Source of the DNA: Albugo candida
Taxonomy: Eukaryota > Oomycota > Peronosporomycetes > Albuginales > Albuginaceae
DNA length: 64,000 nucleotides
Direction of reading: 5' to 3'
Assembly: GCA_905220665.1 (NCBI GenBank)
Contig: CAJNAR010000034.1
Span: 1-64,000 of the forward strand
The translations under genes and the position numbers were made by a program. Shown here piece after piece: positions 47,090-57,905 of the stretch (its first letter is position 1; every line of letters starts with the position of its first letter). The notes beneath the pieces were generated by a model. The model was not told the origin of the DNA. It saw nothing but the letters and a program-made list of their open reading frames with translations, and searched no databases.

Positions 47090-48096
47090 CGCAATCGACG
47101 GGACCACCGAACGATATCTTGTACACGAGCAACGAAAAGCGTCGCTGATAGTGCATACGAATTGGTGGCGAGAATGTAAAGTGAGGATAAAGAGTTAGCT
47201 GCGGTGAGATTGAGGGGTATAAACTGAACTGTATTACGTCTTGAAGAGTTGAGACAATTTAATGAGTTAAATTGTTTCATGAGCAAAGGGAGCGAAATTC
47301 CCAGCATGCGACAAAAAGCATCGACGTACGATTTGGAAGTACCTCAACGGTGTTTCGTGGACGTCTGGCTGCATAGATGATACTCTATCCCTTTCCCAAC
47401 GCCAAAAAGACCGTGAAGCCTCGAAAGAAAATCTATTGACTATGAACTTCAGAGACGAGAAGTTGTTCTTTTCTTGGTCGAAAAGAAATCGAGTGAAAGA
47501 GAAATATTATGAGTCGTCAGCAAAAGTAATCCACGTTACCAGTATACCGATTAAATTCGGTATATAACCAGGTTAACTGAGTTATATTTATATGTAAAAA
47601 AATTATTGTAAATACCTCAGCCAACTGACAAGTTACCTTAGCTTGAAATTGCTAATGGCAGTTGCTTACTATGCTAAAGTTTGTACAGCCGCTAACAAGT
47701 TTCTTTGAACAAATCGTGTTACTTTTTCTGTGATTACATCCAAAATGACGTCACATTTAATAAAAGGGTTTTCTATTTCAAATGCTTCGACTACTCCGTG
47801 ACACTTGAAGTAGCAGTGTTACGTCTTGACTAAGATTGCAGAGAGCGGATAGCTTACTTCTTACGTATGCATATTCCACCTCGAGCGAAAGTCTATCATT
47901 CGATCACAAGCATTTCTGTTGAAGCCGTTCATATTTATGAAGTCTGAAAAAGCTTACCTTGCTGATGTTTAGGGTCTGGTGTGGTATTCCATTACCTTCC
48001 GTGTACGTGGTATATGAGTCTTAACCGAAGCCAAATTGTCCCTGTTGAAGTTGTTAGAGGACATCTTTGGTAGTTGAATATATAATCTCTTCAATG
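47090..48096. other. Upstream region of gene X and AT-rich spacer
   Basis: The first ~210 bp upstream of the gene X start hold pyrimidine-rich, initiator-like segments on the minus strand. On the plus strand about 47330-47565 is open (TIWKYLNGVSWTSGCIDD ... LFFSWSKRNRVKEKYYE) and could be the 3' end of a divergent gene relic, but the minus strand is also open there. From 47570 to 48096 I see nothing beyond AT-rich sequence. Confidence 0.35.
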
Positions 48097-48660
48097 TCAC
48101 TGAAATATTCTGGGAGGTCCTTCTTTTTCAGTTGTTGTGTGATAAGAGCAATGTAACATTTCCCATTCTGTACCTTCTCCTTTGGCATCCATGTTTCGCT
48201 GGAATGCACTCGAATGGCGGCTACCTCCTGTCTTGAAATTTATTTTTGAAGCTGAACCACAAAGAAACATTTTCTGGTCATTACATACCGAAAAACAAGC
48301 TGTCAAGCTCTCGAAACCGTCTTTTTGAAGTGGTTCGAAGCGATGTAGATTACCTATTCATCGAACCTACTGCGTGCTTCCACCGCTGCCATTGTGATGA
48401 AGGTGGTCTTCAATATGCTCGCATCTGAAGGAGTGGAAGTGCTTCGGAAATAGATGGGGTAGTCTGAAATTGGAGACCTGATGCGGTTATGAGTACGAAC
48501 GAGGTTGCGAATTTGATTAAGAGGAGGGATTTATTGGGATAGGAGGATTTCATCTTCTCACATAGTTGAGCAGCTTTGCATAGGCTGTTTTCTCTCACAT
48601 CGTGCCAATTCGAAGCAATCACTGATAGCAAACTTTCCAACTTTACACCACAACTCTGTT
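48097..48660 (-). pseudogene. Unassigned minus-strand coding relic with a possible intron
   Basis: An upstream frame (48640-48410) reads ESLLSVIASNWHDVRENSLC and QLCEKMKSSYPNKSLLL. A second part beginning MAAVEARSRFDE near 48400 can be joined, over a ~125-bp gap bounded by gtaat and agacag, to EVAAIRVHSSETWMPKEKVQ, then YIALITQQLKKKDLPEYFSD down to about 48100. The text is protein-like and Lys/Glu rich. A stop follows in the downstream frame. The family is not recognised. A shared ctcctttggcatcc near 48178 and 38243 prompted a LINE ORF1 comparison, but little else aligned. Confidence 0.35.
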
Positions 48661-51164
48661 TCCCAATAGGCCCCTTTGATGTATCAGAAACATATGGTAT
48701 CCCGGGTACAAAATGATTTCGAAATATGTTTCCGCTCTACCTGAAGCCAAAAAAATATACATCTCGGAAAAAATTCAATTCGACAGACAACTGTTACTGA
48801 AAAATGACTTGGCCTGAAGATGGTCATTCTTCTGCGGTCAAACTAGTGACACGCAACCATACCATACTATCAGCCAGCGTTTCCATCGGGCATTTTCAGC
48901 ATCCCTTCTGTCAGTTCAGTCTCCAGGGACTTAACATACTTCAAAACTGTAAGAAATTGGCACTGGGGATCCTGCTCAAGGCCTTGCAGCTCCAAACTTT
49001 GTTTATTGCGCACGTCAGCATATAGCGCCAACTAGGTTTTTAATATCGAGCCTTTGAGGCTCGAAAGATTGCACGCAAGTTTTTATACTTCATTCTGTAT
49101 CTTATCCTTATCTAGGCTCTCTTGGGAGTTTGAAGTTCCGCCTAGGTAGGGTGCTACACCCACAGGTTTTGTGATCGTTACCAGCTACTTCTGCGGGAGG
49201 GTGCTGTGCAAATTATTGGGCAGCGGCGTGTCACCACAATCATTCAATCTCCGAAGGTCGGCTGATTCATCAGCACTATTAGATTGCCAAAATTGTCGCT
49301 ATGATGTCGATGTAGATACAATGAAAGTTTATTCCGATATTTGCAATATATTCGCGGGTTATGTAGTAGCCATTCTTTAATTCCTTCCTGAGTGTCTAAC
49401 ACTCTTAATATCATTTTGACAAACTTCCAGCCTCCAGTAAGATACCCAGGCTGCGCTGCCTGTCGCGACTCTTAGTAGCAAGCATTCGTTTCAATCCTTG
49501 ACAAATACTGCCAGAAAATCAAATTTACCAGCAAACCCTGTCAAAAAATTTCGTCTACTACGTCTGCATTAATATCTCAATAATTTACTTCTCCAGCCCT
49601 GGTCCCTTACAGGTAGGCGTGCTCGAGGGTATGATTTTCTTAATTCATTCGAAGTGAAAGGTGTGCTTTTTGTCGAAGAGAGTGAAGCTTGTAATGGAGA
49701 ATAAAATTATGATGATTTCAACTGTACTCATGGCGTCCATCAACTTCTGTATGTGGCAATTTGTTCGTTCATGTATTGCACGAATCTATACCAGCAACGA
49801 AACTACCAGATATATTAGGCTGGTGTTTTCTAAGCCTCTTCATCAACGGTAGCTGGTGAAGGACCGGGCCTGATGTACGGGTGCATGCTGTATGGAGAGC
49901 CGACCCAATGTAGTAAGGGCCATTTCTTGGAGTAGTACGCGATAATTCTGGATATTTGTATGCAAATGAGGTGAGAAACCCATCGGAGGTTATGAACGCA
50001 AAGTTTGGTACAAACGCTGTAGGAAATGACATTTCCAAACACTTCAAATTGCAGCAAGCTTCAACATATCTTTGCCATGGAAGAATAGTTTGTAAATTGA
50101 TAAATCACGACGACTTGAACTATTTCTTAGGAACACTCGTCTTATCCAAACAATAATATGAAGAATGTAATATGTTGTGACGTTGATAAAGTACTGTGCA
50201 CGGAATTATTTGCATTTTTCATCGTGCATTCCAACAGAGCTTTGTTCTTGTAGCATCTGTGCTCAAATCTCTACCCATTAGGGCTCTTCTAGCCCGGTGG
50301 AAGCTTTCCTTCGTCACTGAGTCACAGTCGCATTTTCCAAGCATCAAAAAGAGGAACGTTTCGACGAACAACGCATGACTATATGACAATGAAAACCCTT
50401 AGTGTAGTACAGATAGATCGGACCCGTATTCAGTAGCTATCGTGCATTGATGAAGAAAACGACTCGATACACGGGACTGGCCGGCTTACTCTTGTAAATC
50501 AGCAGACGTAAATTGTCAGGTGGTCTTATTCGATATGCCGTGGACTCAGCATGGGAAGTAGTCTGATAACAATCAGAGGTATAAGACGCCGCAACAAAAT
50601 GCACCAGTTTCATTATTTAATCGCTTCTCTGGATACATCGCAGCGGAGGCAAAAGGCCGGTATATTGGTAGGCTGTATATCGAAAGTCAAATATGTTCAT
50701 ATATGCAAAACATGCGTCCATTATAAGTCTGTTAGCATATGACCACCTTCTGCATGAGAAAGCGAAGGATTCTGTCACGAGAATTTACATCTTACCACAA
50801 TCATATATTGGAGAGGCGCTTGTAGTTGCGCACTTCTTTTTCACTCTTTCCAGGAGGCACTCTGACTCGTACAATAAGGATGTACCAAAAAAGGCATATA
50901 AAAATAAGGATATCTACTGCCATGTATTACATCGTTTTCTAATCCGATATGCGACGTCATTGTGATAGGGAGACACAATCGTCCTCGAACCTGAAGCAGA
51001 AACTACATTTTTCGCGGCTGGTTTGGATTTCCGATACAATGCCAAGACTTTGTAGTGGTTGTGCGGTTCGCGATTTGTGATTCCAACTTGGAGTCCTCCA
51101 TCTGAAAGGCTAACCAGTTTCGTCTTTGAAATCGATTCAGTCGATTCGAATTGGAAGCGCGCGG
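48661..51164. other. Low-density region without a supported gene
   Basis: Open frames of 60-92 codons occur on both strands (49171 plus, 49661 plus, 49769-50057 minus, 49956 plus, 50551 plus, 50693-50965 plus), but none shows a signal peptide, motif or homologue in this window. The 50490-50560 stretch weakly resembles 20240-20300 in the flank of SEC-A copy 2. Confidence 0.35.
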
Positions 51165-52295
51165 TTACACGCTCTTTTCTTTGAAATGTGCGTAAATTTC
51201 TTTCACTGTCTTGCAGACTGCATGCAACGTAGGACGTCCATGATCTGTATATCGTTTACAGCGTGCATGCGAGTTACCGTGTAACAAAAGATCGTTGCTT
51301 AAAAGTTTGGCGATCTGGTCGATAAAGTTGAGGTTCTGAGCAATCTCATTCAAATCTGTGTAGATATGGTCCAAATCACGTCGAAAATTCTTTTCGAAAC
51401 CCACAAATCCTTCTTTGGAAGTCATGATCGTTGACAAATGCTGAAAAATAACGATCATCATGACCTGAAAGTTCAGTGTGAAGACTTCGAAGACGTCTAT
51501 GAAAACGCCGCACCAGAACTCTACGAAGTTTGTTCTGGAGATGGCGCTGATAGCTACAGGCGAGACAGTAGGAATATCACATTTACGATTGTACGAAAGG
51601 TCAATGAGTGAGCTTGCGAAAATTGAACCCAGTGTAAAATCAACCAAGTGACGTGAGGAAGGATGCGTCAATCCAATCAATCCGATGGCACTACTGCCCA
51701 ACTCCAGTACTTTTTTATAAACAAAAAATGCGTCCTTACCATGAGAGGTCTTCTCAGAACGGGGTACAAATTCATACGCTTTTCTCAAAAGAGTACGTAG
51801 ACGGCGCTTGTTCTCGAAATCAGACGTAGCAATGGAAGTGTATCTCTCTTCTCCTATCACTTCTTTCAACTCTTCATTAGACACTTCTTGCAACGCTCCT
51901 TCAAACGCCTTCTCCAGCGTTTTATCCCAGCTCTCAGAGGACAACCATTGCAATGGATTCCAGTTTTTCTTTCCTTTACTTTTGACAAACGCTTCCATCA
52001 TAGAAGGAAACGTCTTAGAAGAACCACACCAGGTCATTTGATGCATAGCCATTGCTCCAAGTAGTAGTTTTTTGCCTGGAACATAAGCTTCACTCTGACC
52101 ATCTTTTGCATTTGCCCAAACCATGTTCGCTCAGAATGAGCAACAATAACGCTTAATTTCTTGATGGTCTAAAATGGGAGCAGTGGTGTCTTTTACATTA
52201 ACAGCAGGATTCATGTTGTCGGAATTCTTAGTAGACGTTGTAGTGACCCATATAGAAATAAGGATAAAGTGTGACAAACGTGACGAAAGAACCAT
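51165..52295 (-). pseudogene. SEC-A copy 3: secreted protein gene with one in-frame stop
   Basis: From ATG 52293-52295 the minus strand is open for 376 codons to TAA at 51165, except for one TGA at 52131-52133 (about codon 55). The start MVLSSRLSHFILISIWVTTT is a signal peptide collinear with copy 2. After a short linker and the stop, an uninterrupted 319-codon frame begins (first ATG 52124) with YVPGKKLLLGAMAMHQM, WCGSSKTFPSM and NWNPLQWLSS. A helical region follows (ELKEVIGEERYTSIA), then hydrophobic segments (AIGLIGL, FWCGVFIDVF), NFIDQIAKLLSNDLL and a C-terminal YTDHGRPTLHAVCKTVKEI. The stop separates the signal peptide from the body, so initiation at 52124 would give an unsecreted protein. 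The role is unknown; conservation with copy 2 argues that the gene was functional until recently. Confidence 0.82.
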
Positions 52296-53190
52296 TACTG
52301 TTCGGCTGCGAGGAAATCGAAAAATGAGGTCTTCTTTCACTCAAATGTGGCGGGAATTTGATGTAACATGGAAGCACGATGTGACATCATTTCTAATAGA
52401 TTTCATTGGCCTGGATTAGTGCGTTGCTGATTGCGTTTTCCCGTTTAGCGGGAATGTTGTACGAGAGTTGTGGTGATTGGACAAAATTAGTGTGTAGACC
52501 ACTTTTCGATTGCTGGAAATGCTGTGGGCGAATTCAGGTTCAATGAGATATTACGTGTTAAAGTGGGACTATTTCTGTGCTGACTACGATGAGAACTTTT
52601 CATCTATTTGCGTGAAAAATCATTTATTACCGTTTACCATGTATCAACCGGTTTCTCCATGCTTGATTTGACTTCTATTTTCTGCAAATAAATTGGGATG
52701 AGAGCAAAGTATCGTCTCCAACTTCGCCAGTACGTCCATGCAGACAGATCGTCTTCGTTCAAAATGCGATGCTTTATTGTATGCTGTCCGTCCCCAACTT
52801 CCTCGTCTTGTTACTACCTATAAGACATCACGATAATACCTTTTGCAGAGGTGCATGACATACAGAACAACGGATGCGTTGTGTTACCATCCGATAGCAA
52901 TGTTTAATTTTTCAACTAGTGACATTTATGGTTTGGAAGCAGCACATTAAAGTTCGATTCATAAAAATGCGCAGTCACCCGATTTCATCCAAGTAGTCCG
53001 TAGAATATGGCTGCGATGCAGTATAAAGAAAGCGTAATTCAAAGCAACGACTCTGGGATGTCACGTGATTTCTATCTCCGTTGTCAACCAGAAATAGTCA
53101 CGATTTTCGGTTTGATAGTTTCAGATACAATTCCCGCTGTATTCTCCATGTATTTGAACTGTTGTAGTGACTCCGCATCATAAAATTAAT
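52296..53190 (-). promoter_or_regulatory. Upstream region conserved with SEC-A copy 2
   Basis: This partner of 22018-22850 shares ordered blocks with it: attggcctgga..agtgcgt..ctgattgcg..cgtttagcggga, agaccacttttcgattgctg, a ttactacctataagac block, accatccgatagc and ttcaaagcaacg. The similarity is patchy, about 65-75% by eye, lower than in the coding region. It shows that copies 2 and 3 arose by duplication of a segment that included at least 0.8 kb of upstream DNA. Confidence 0.6.
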
Positions 53191-53433
53191 TCAAAGCAGA
53201 TGCGCAGCCAAAATTGATTCCGTGATATATTTCTGCGCCCTACTTCTCATTCCTACTGAATGGGCCGAATCATGGCTTACGCGACTATGTAGAAAAAAAC
53301 GCTTAAGCGATTCTGCACGCCGCCAATAACATAAAAAAAGCCTGTTTGAAGTGGAATCTCCAAGTATCGCTATGAGTAAAGCGCAACAAAGAACCGCTAG
53401 TGGGATAAGCAACACATTCTTGCCGAGAGCCAT
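53191..53433 (-). CDS. Small secreted or membrane-anchored protein, 80 aa
   Basis: ATG 53431-53433 opens 80 codons. The peptide starts MALGKNVLLIPLAVLCCALL and continues IAILGDS, a strong signal peptide or signal anchor (positively charged n-region, ~19 hydrophobic residues). The remaining ~55 residues are basic, with RRAESLKRFFLHSR, and include one Cys. No RXLR motif is present in the exact form. It lies about 0.9 kb upstream of SEC-A copy 3 on the same strand. It could be a small effector, an N-terminal exon of a longer gene, or chance. No copy is seen near SEC-A copy 2. Confidence 0.45.
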   Translation of the reverse strand: MALGKNVLLIPLAVLCCALLIAILGDSTSNRLFLCYWRRAESLKRFFLHSRVSHDSAHSVGMRSRAQKYITESILAAHLL

Positions 53434-53989
53434 TATTTAGCAGCGTTGCAACCTGATATGGCTGTGACTTCCATCTTCATGGTGGTAAATGATTTGCAAG
53501 TAGTTACGCTTCCTATTTCATGCACCAATACGCATTAGCAAGATTTAAATGTAGCGGGTACACAGATGAGAGTATATCGTGACCCCAGGGGTGGCAATAA
53601 CGCGATGAATAAGACCCGAGTTTAAAAGATAGACCAGGGTGGGTAGCAATAGCAAGATGTGACCTACAACTGGAACCGTAATGTCCCGAGGAAAAGGAAT
53701 TAAGTTAAAAGAACACCGGAATCGCTTGAGAATTCTGCTTCTAGAAACTCTGTTAGGAGGCATCATCTAGAACATCACCGAGTATCCTCTAGCAGATTTG
53801 CGAATTTGCGTCAGCTTTCGTGTGATGTACTTGTTCACGGGCAACTGTTGCTCGGACGTTCTACTTTATCCTGTGTTCTGCAACACGACCCTTCTGATAA
53901 ATCGTACATTCTTGGTTGTAGAAACATTTTTATGACTTTGATCAAAATGATAGTGTCTCTCATCGAAATTGGAGTTACTGGAAAGGACC
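53434..53989. other. No recognisable gene
   Basis: An 84-codon plus-strand frame (53806-54060) runs into LINE-3 and a 73-codon minus-strand frame (53545-53766) is unassigned. A weak internal repetition occurs at 53588-53650 (gggtggcaataacgcgatga and gggtgggtagcaatagcaag). Confidence 0.35.
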
Positions 53990-54990
53990 ACGGAGCGGGA
54001 TTTCTTTTTTACTTCGATTCAATAATAAATTCACCCAGCTACTGCACCGTATTCATATAACGATTGGTCTGGTCGCTTTGATCCAACCAAGCACAAGTGG
54101 AAGATATTTTACCAGCTCCCGAAGCAATCAAGATTAATCTAAAGTTGATATATCGGTCATCTTCCTGGAAGAGATATGACACATCGAACATAGAACATTC
54201 ATGACTGTATCACGAAATTTTCGAAGACGTATCTTATCAGTTCCTGAAAATTTGAAGTTTCGTCTGGCCTTTCGTATGATTCCAGTTCGATTAGATTCTG
54301 GTTTCTTAGAGAAATTCCGCCGGACATAACATTCTGCACTCATCCTTCTTGGAGCAGTAATTCCAATCGATAAAAAGTTTTAGAACACGCACAGAAAAAA
54401 TATGATTGGAGCTACTCTCGACTTGTATTCGGTTCATCCGATCGCATCCGACGCATATTGCTTATCCGACTTTTGGCTTGCTTTTCAGGCAGTAACGCTA
54501 CATTCCGTCCCTAAGTTTCAGAATCGTTAATCCTTCGATCTATGATCAGCAACTCCGAGACATTCAGCACTTTCGGTGGTATGCACCACGCTTAGTCCGA
54601 CGTTCGGTACTTTCGACAGCAGTGATGCGATTAAGACGAGCGCACTCGTCTTGCCAAGGTTGTGGACTAGATCGCAACAGGACAATCAAGCTTTACTTTT
54701 TGCTGGACTCGAAGATCATTCATAATACAACTGTAATTCCGGTCCGACTCCTAATTTAATTGCGACGATCAGGCTTCGTGGCGCACACCATTTAGGCAAA
54801 CACGGTTCTTTTGGACAATCTTACATATTTTACTCGCTGAACACAGACACCTATTGTTGTGGTTTGAGGCTTACGCACTGCTTCATTATCAACTCTCACC
54901 ATGAACCCTATTTTGTTTTTACATTCATTATTTAGGATATCCTAGGTTTCTAGAGAAGTCATTTAGTCTAATTAATTTTTTAAAAAAAAA
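53990..54990 (+). mobile_element. Truncated LINE relic (LINE-3)
   Basis: Blocks collinear with LINE-2 are visible: caataaattcacccagctac (about 54024) with caataaattcacgcagatac (26236); gatccaaccaagcacaagtg (54080) with gatccaaccaaacacaagtg (26288); tgaagtttcgtctggccttt (about 54252); gatcagcaactccgaga (54545) with gatcagcaactccgaca (26902); and cgttcggtactttcgacagc (about 54601) with cgttcggtactttcgaaaac (26960). It ends with the tail cctaggtttctagagaag near 54960. Identity to the other copies is lower than between LINE-1 and LINE-2. No long frame survives. Confidence 0.85.
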
Positions 54991-55056
54991 ATTAAAAATA
55001 TTTTTTTTTTTGTTTTTTTTAATTAATTTCATGTAACTTCTCCAGGAATGCCTAGG
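54940..55056. repeat. Inverted repeat of two LINE tails with AT-rich centre
   Basis: The right end of LINE-3 (cctaggtttctagagaagtc ... attaattttttaa, from about 54940) is followed by a run of A and T tracts and then the same tail in reverse (aaattaatttcatgtaac, ttctccaggaatgcctagga, to 55056). The two arms of ~40 bp can pair into a hairpin. The best reading is a second, tail-only LINE fragment inserted in the opposite direction. Confidence 0.7.
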
Positions 55057-55439
55057 AATTTAGAAAGCTCAGCTTGTTTATTCTAGTCGTATAAATAACT
55101 TGAGCTGAGATCCCCTGCAGGATGTTTATCCAGAATGAGGTCTTTTCGTCATGACAACCAGAAAGAATACCCTTTGGTCCGTTATACTATATTGGTGATA
55201 TGGACTCTTATAGGAGTACCTTAAATCAGTCTATAAATAAGATCGTGTTGAGCGTGTGATTAAATGTATAGATCATAGAAATCAGAACTATTAACGAGAT
55301 GGTGTACCACATAATCAATCAAATAGCCTAAGGATGTGTTTAAAATAAATTCCGCAGCCAGACCAAACAAACATTGTTTTATACAAGGACCCTATGTCAT
55401 TTTTCACCATATGGGTCTCTTGCTCCTGAGGAGGGAAAA
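55057..55439. other. Spacer between LINE-3 and hAT-2
   Basis: No gene or repeat is recognised. The sequence may include the left end of hAT-2. Confidence 0.4.
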
Positions 55440-56162
55440 AACACCATACAAATTAGCAAAGTCAATGCCTCGCCCCCAAGATCCTATCTGGTTGCTCTTT
55501 GGTCCCAAGTATAAGGATCGCAATGGGGTCAAAAGAATAGAAAGAGTGCGATGTAATGCCTGTAGCAAGTCAGTCGTTGCCTCAGCGCAACGGCTGAAGG
55601 ATCACTCAAAAAGTGTTCTTCTAGGGGGAGAGACGGAATTGGTAGACTGCCACCTTCGAGCGAAGTAGTTCTGGCAGGTGGTAGCAATACCAGGAGCATA
55701 ATAGGTAACAGTAGCGGCGTGGTGACAGTTTCAAACAGAGTTGAGCCTACTTCAGAGTCACCAAGTGGTCAGAGTCAAAGCTCTCAGTATCAACAGCAAT
55801 TTACCAAGAGAAGCAACAGAGTAACAGATGGTAAAATTACTACATTTGCAGACTCTGTCTCTACCGAACAGCAAACCAGACTGGAATGACGACAGCTGAG
55901 GCAATACATCGCTCTAGCCTACCATTTGCAGTGTCTGAAAGTGCAGAATGGTATGAGTTCGTCCGAGCTGATCGCCCTGGTCCAAGGATCTTAACCGAGA
56001 GAAGATTGGAGGGGAATTGCTCGATCGTGAATACTAGAACATTATGCGAGACACACTGACAGAGATATCAAAATGGTGATGATATGCTTTTGGATTGACG
56101 GCGCGACCAACGTGCAAGGTAAGCAACTGCTCAATCTTGCCTTGTTCCTAGAGCACTTCACT

Positions 56163-56405
56163 TTGTCAAGAATTTCATTACACTGTGTATCTGGTTCTCT
56201 ATTTACCTTCATTATCCTATCATGAACCCCTGACCGTGTGAATATCACTTAAGTCTGACTTCAAACCGAGGGAGGCAGATATTTTTCAAGCTTGTTGCTT
56301 GGGTGGGCTCAAACCGCTGCCCACACTGCCGAGGATCGAACTAACGACCTCCGGCAGGGGGTCCGTGCGCTCAAGTGATTAACCGACTGAGCTGGGTACG
56401 GACCC
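56163..56405 (-). repeat. tRNA-derived SINE, full-length copy 2 (243 bp)
   Basis: It has the same ends and length as the copy at 41026-41268: on the minus strand it starts GGGTCCGTACCCAGCTCAGT and ends ...cttgacaa. The B-box is degraded by one or two bases. Flanks are ctagagcacttcact (56148-56162) and ctggaacacttgact (56407-56421), a target-site duplication with three mismatches, indicating some age. Confidence 0.93.
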
Positions 56406-56657
56406 GCTGGAACACTTGACTATGAAATTGCCCCGTGAATCCTCCGAAAATTAAAAGAGAAAGGTGCTAGATTACCAGAGCCGCCTGAAGGTGTCATTGG
56501 ACAAAATTGTTACGCCTCCAACTGAGAACAACATACTTGAGGGTATTGGAAGCAATCAATTGATGCGGTCTTTCGCACCTGACTCTCCGAATGTCATGAA
56601 GAAATTAAGAAAGATGCTGCGTAGCTCAGGATCATTTGCAGTAGTGTTTGGATGTGA

Positions 56658-56900
56658 GGGTCCGTACCCAGCTCAGTCGGTTAAGCACTTGAGCGCACGG
56701 ACCCCCTGCCGGAGGTCATTGATTCGATGCCCGGCAGTGTGGGCAGCGGTTTGAGCCCACCCAAGCAACAAGCTTGGAAAATGTCTGCCTCCCTAGGTTT
56801 GAAGTCAGACTTAAGTGATATTCACACGGTCAGGGGCTCATGATAGGATAAGGAAGGTAGTTAAAGGACCAAATACACAGTGTAATGAAATCCTTGACAA
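56658..56900 (+). repeat. tRNA-derived SINE, full-length copy 3 (243 bp)
   Basis: Plus-strand orientation, starting gggtccgtacccagctcagt and ending atgaaatccttgacaa. It is 243 bp, identical in extent to copies 1 and 2. Flanks are gtagtgtttggatgtga (56641-56657) and gttaggttttggatgtgc (56902-56919), a target-site duplication with a few differences. It faces copy 2 across about 250 bp. Confidence 0.93.
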
Positions 56901-57905
56901 AGTTAGGTTTTGGATGTGCACCACATGCCCTCGATAACTTAACCTGGATTTTTTGAAGATCGAATTGCCCTCTGTAACTCTGATAGAAGCAATGTTCATC
57001 GTGAAAAATGTCCGATGCATACATCTTGTCCAATCGCTCTTTCGTCAGCTATGTGACGAAAAACTCCACCGACAGTATACATTGATGCTCGTCACGCGTA
57101 CCCGCTGGTCGACAGTACATTTTATGTTTGCGAGACTCAATTATGTGAAGTCAGTGGTTACATCAATCCCTGCAGCAGTCCCTTACGATGACCGCTTCGA
57201 TGAAGTGGCAGGACCTGATGCTTTGGTTGGTAAAATCATGAAACGGTTTTCTGGAGAAGGTGCGCGGCCATGGAAGTGGTCATAAAGCCCATCTGCGCTT
57301 GCATTGCTTACTTGGTGGTCGATGAGGCGACCTTTCCTGCAGTGTATGCCTGATTTATCTATCTAAAGTTTAGGTTATCAAAGCTCAAAAAAAACTCTAA
57401 ATACATTTTCGCGTTTGATGACGAAGCACCTGAGCAGTTAAATAAGCATTTAGAGAGCAGGCTCAAGGTTATATAAAGCCCGCGCATGCCTTGGCCTTTC
57501 AAACTGATCCTTTCTTTGACGACATGAGAGACAGAATTCGCAAGGAAGATTTCAATGGATTCATGGAGATGGGTCTAAGCAGCTTCCCTCATCAGCGCCA
57601 GAAGGCCCTAAATCAGATTGCATCAGAGGATGCGGCCAAGATAGTTCTGGGTAGGTGAGCAAGGTATTGCATCAGAAAGGCGAAAAGCACACACTTATTT
57701 GCTATAGCACGGACTATGAAACCGGCACTGTTGTGGTCACAGATGCAGGATAAGTATCCCAATCTTGCGGCGCTACTAATCCAGATACACAGTAATTCTA
57801 GTAGTGCTGGAGGCGGTGAACGCTGCCACAAAGCTGCAAAGCGTGTGCACAGCAATGCAAGGACCTGGCTTGTAGGAGGGAAACGGAGAAGCAGACTTTT
57901 GTGAG

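Larger units (their letters stand above)
55440..57905 (+). pseudogene. hAT-family transposase relic (hAT-2) carrying two SINEs
   Basis: At 55463-55668 the plus strand has a BED-like finger: IWLLFGPKYKDRNGVKR, RVRCNACSKSVVASAQRLKD and HSKS, with the final Cys replaced by Ser. Gln/Ser-rich linker frames follow. After the SINEs, 56907-57285 carries GCAPHALDNLTWIF, then CIHLVQSLFRQLCDEKL, TRTRWSTVHFMFARLNYVKS and FDEVAGPDAL, the central block of oomycete hAT transposases around the invariant RW. Near 57490-57650, FNGFMEMGLSSFPHQRQKAL and further C-terminal frames continue to about 57905. Many stops and two SINE insertions. It is unrelated in detail to hAT-1. Confidence 0.8.

Noticed and set aside
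48097..48306. LINE ORF1 fragment at 48.1-48.3 kb
   Set aside because: Only a short shared word (ctcctttggcatcc) matches 38.24 kb; the surroundings do not align.
52131..52133. Programmed stop-codon readthrough at the TGA of SEC-A copy 3
   Set aside because: The following bases (GCG) are not the CTA context typical of readthrough, and copy 2 has no stop at the equivalent position. It is kept only as a remote option.
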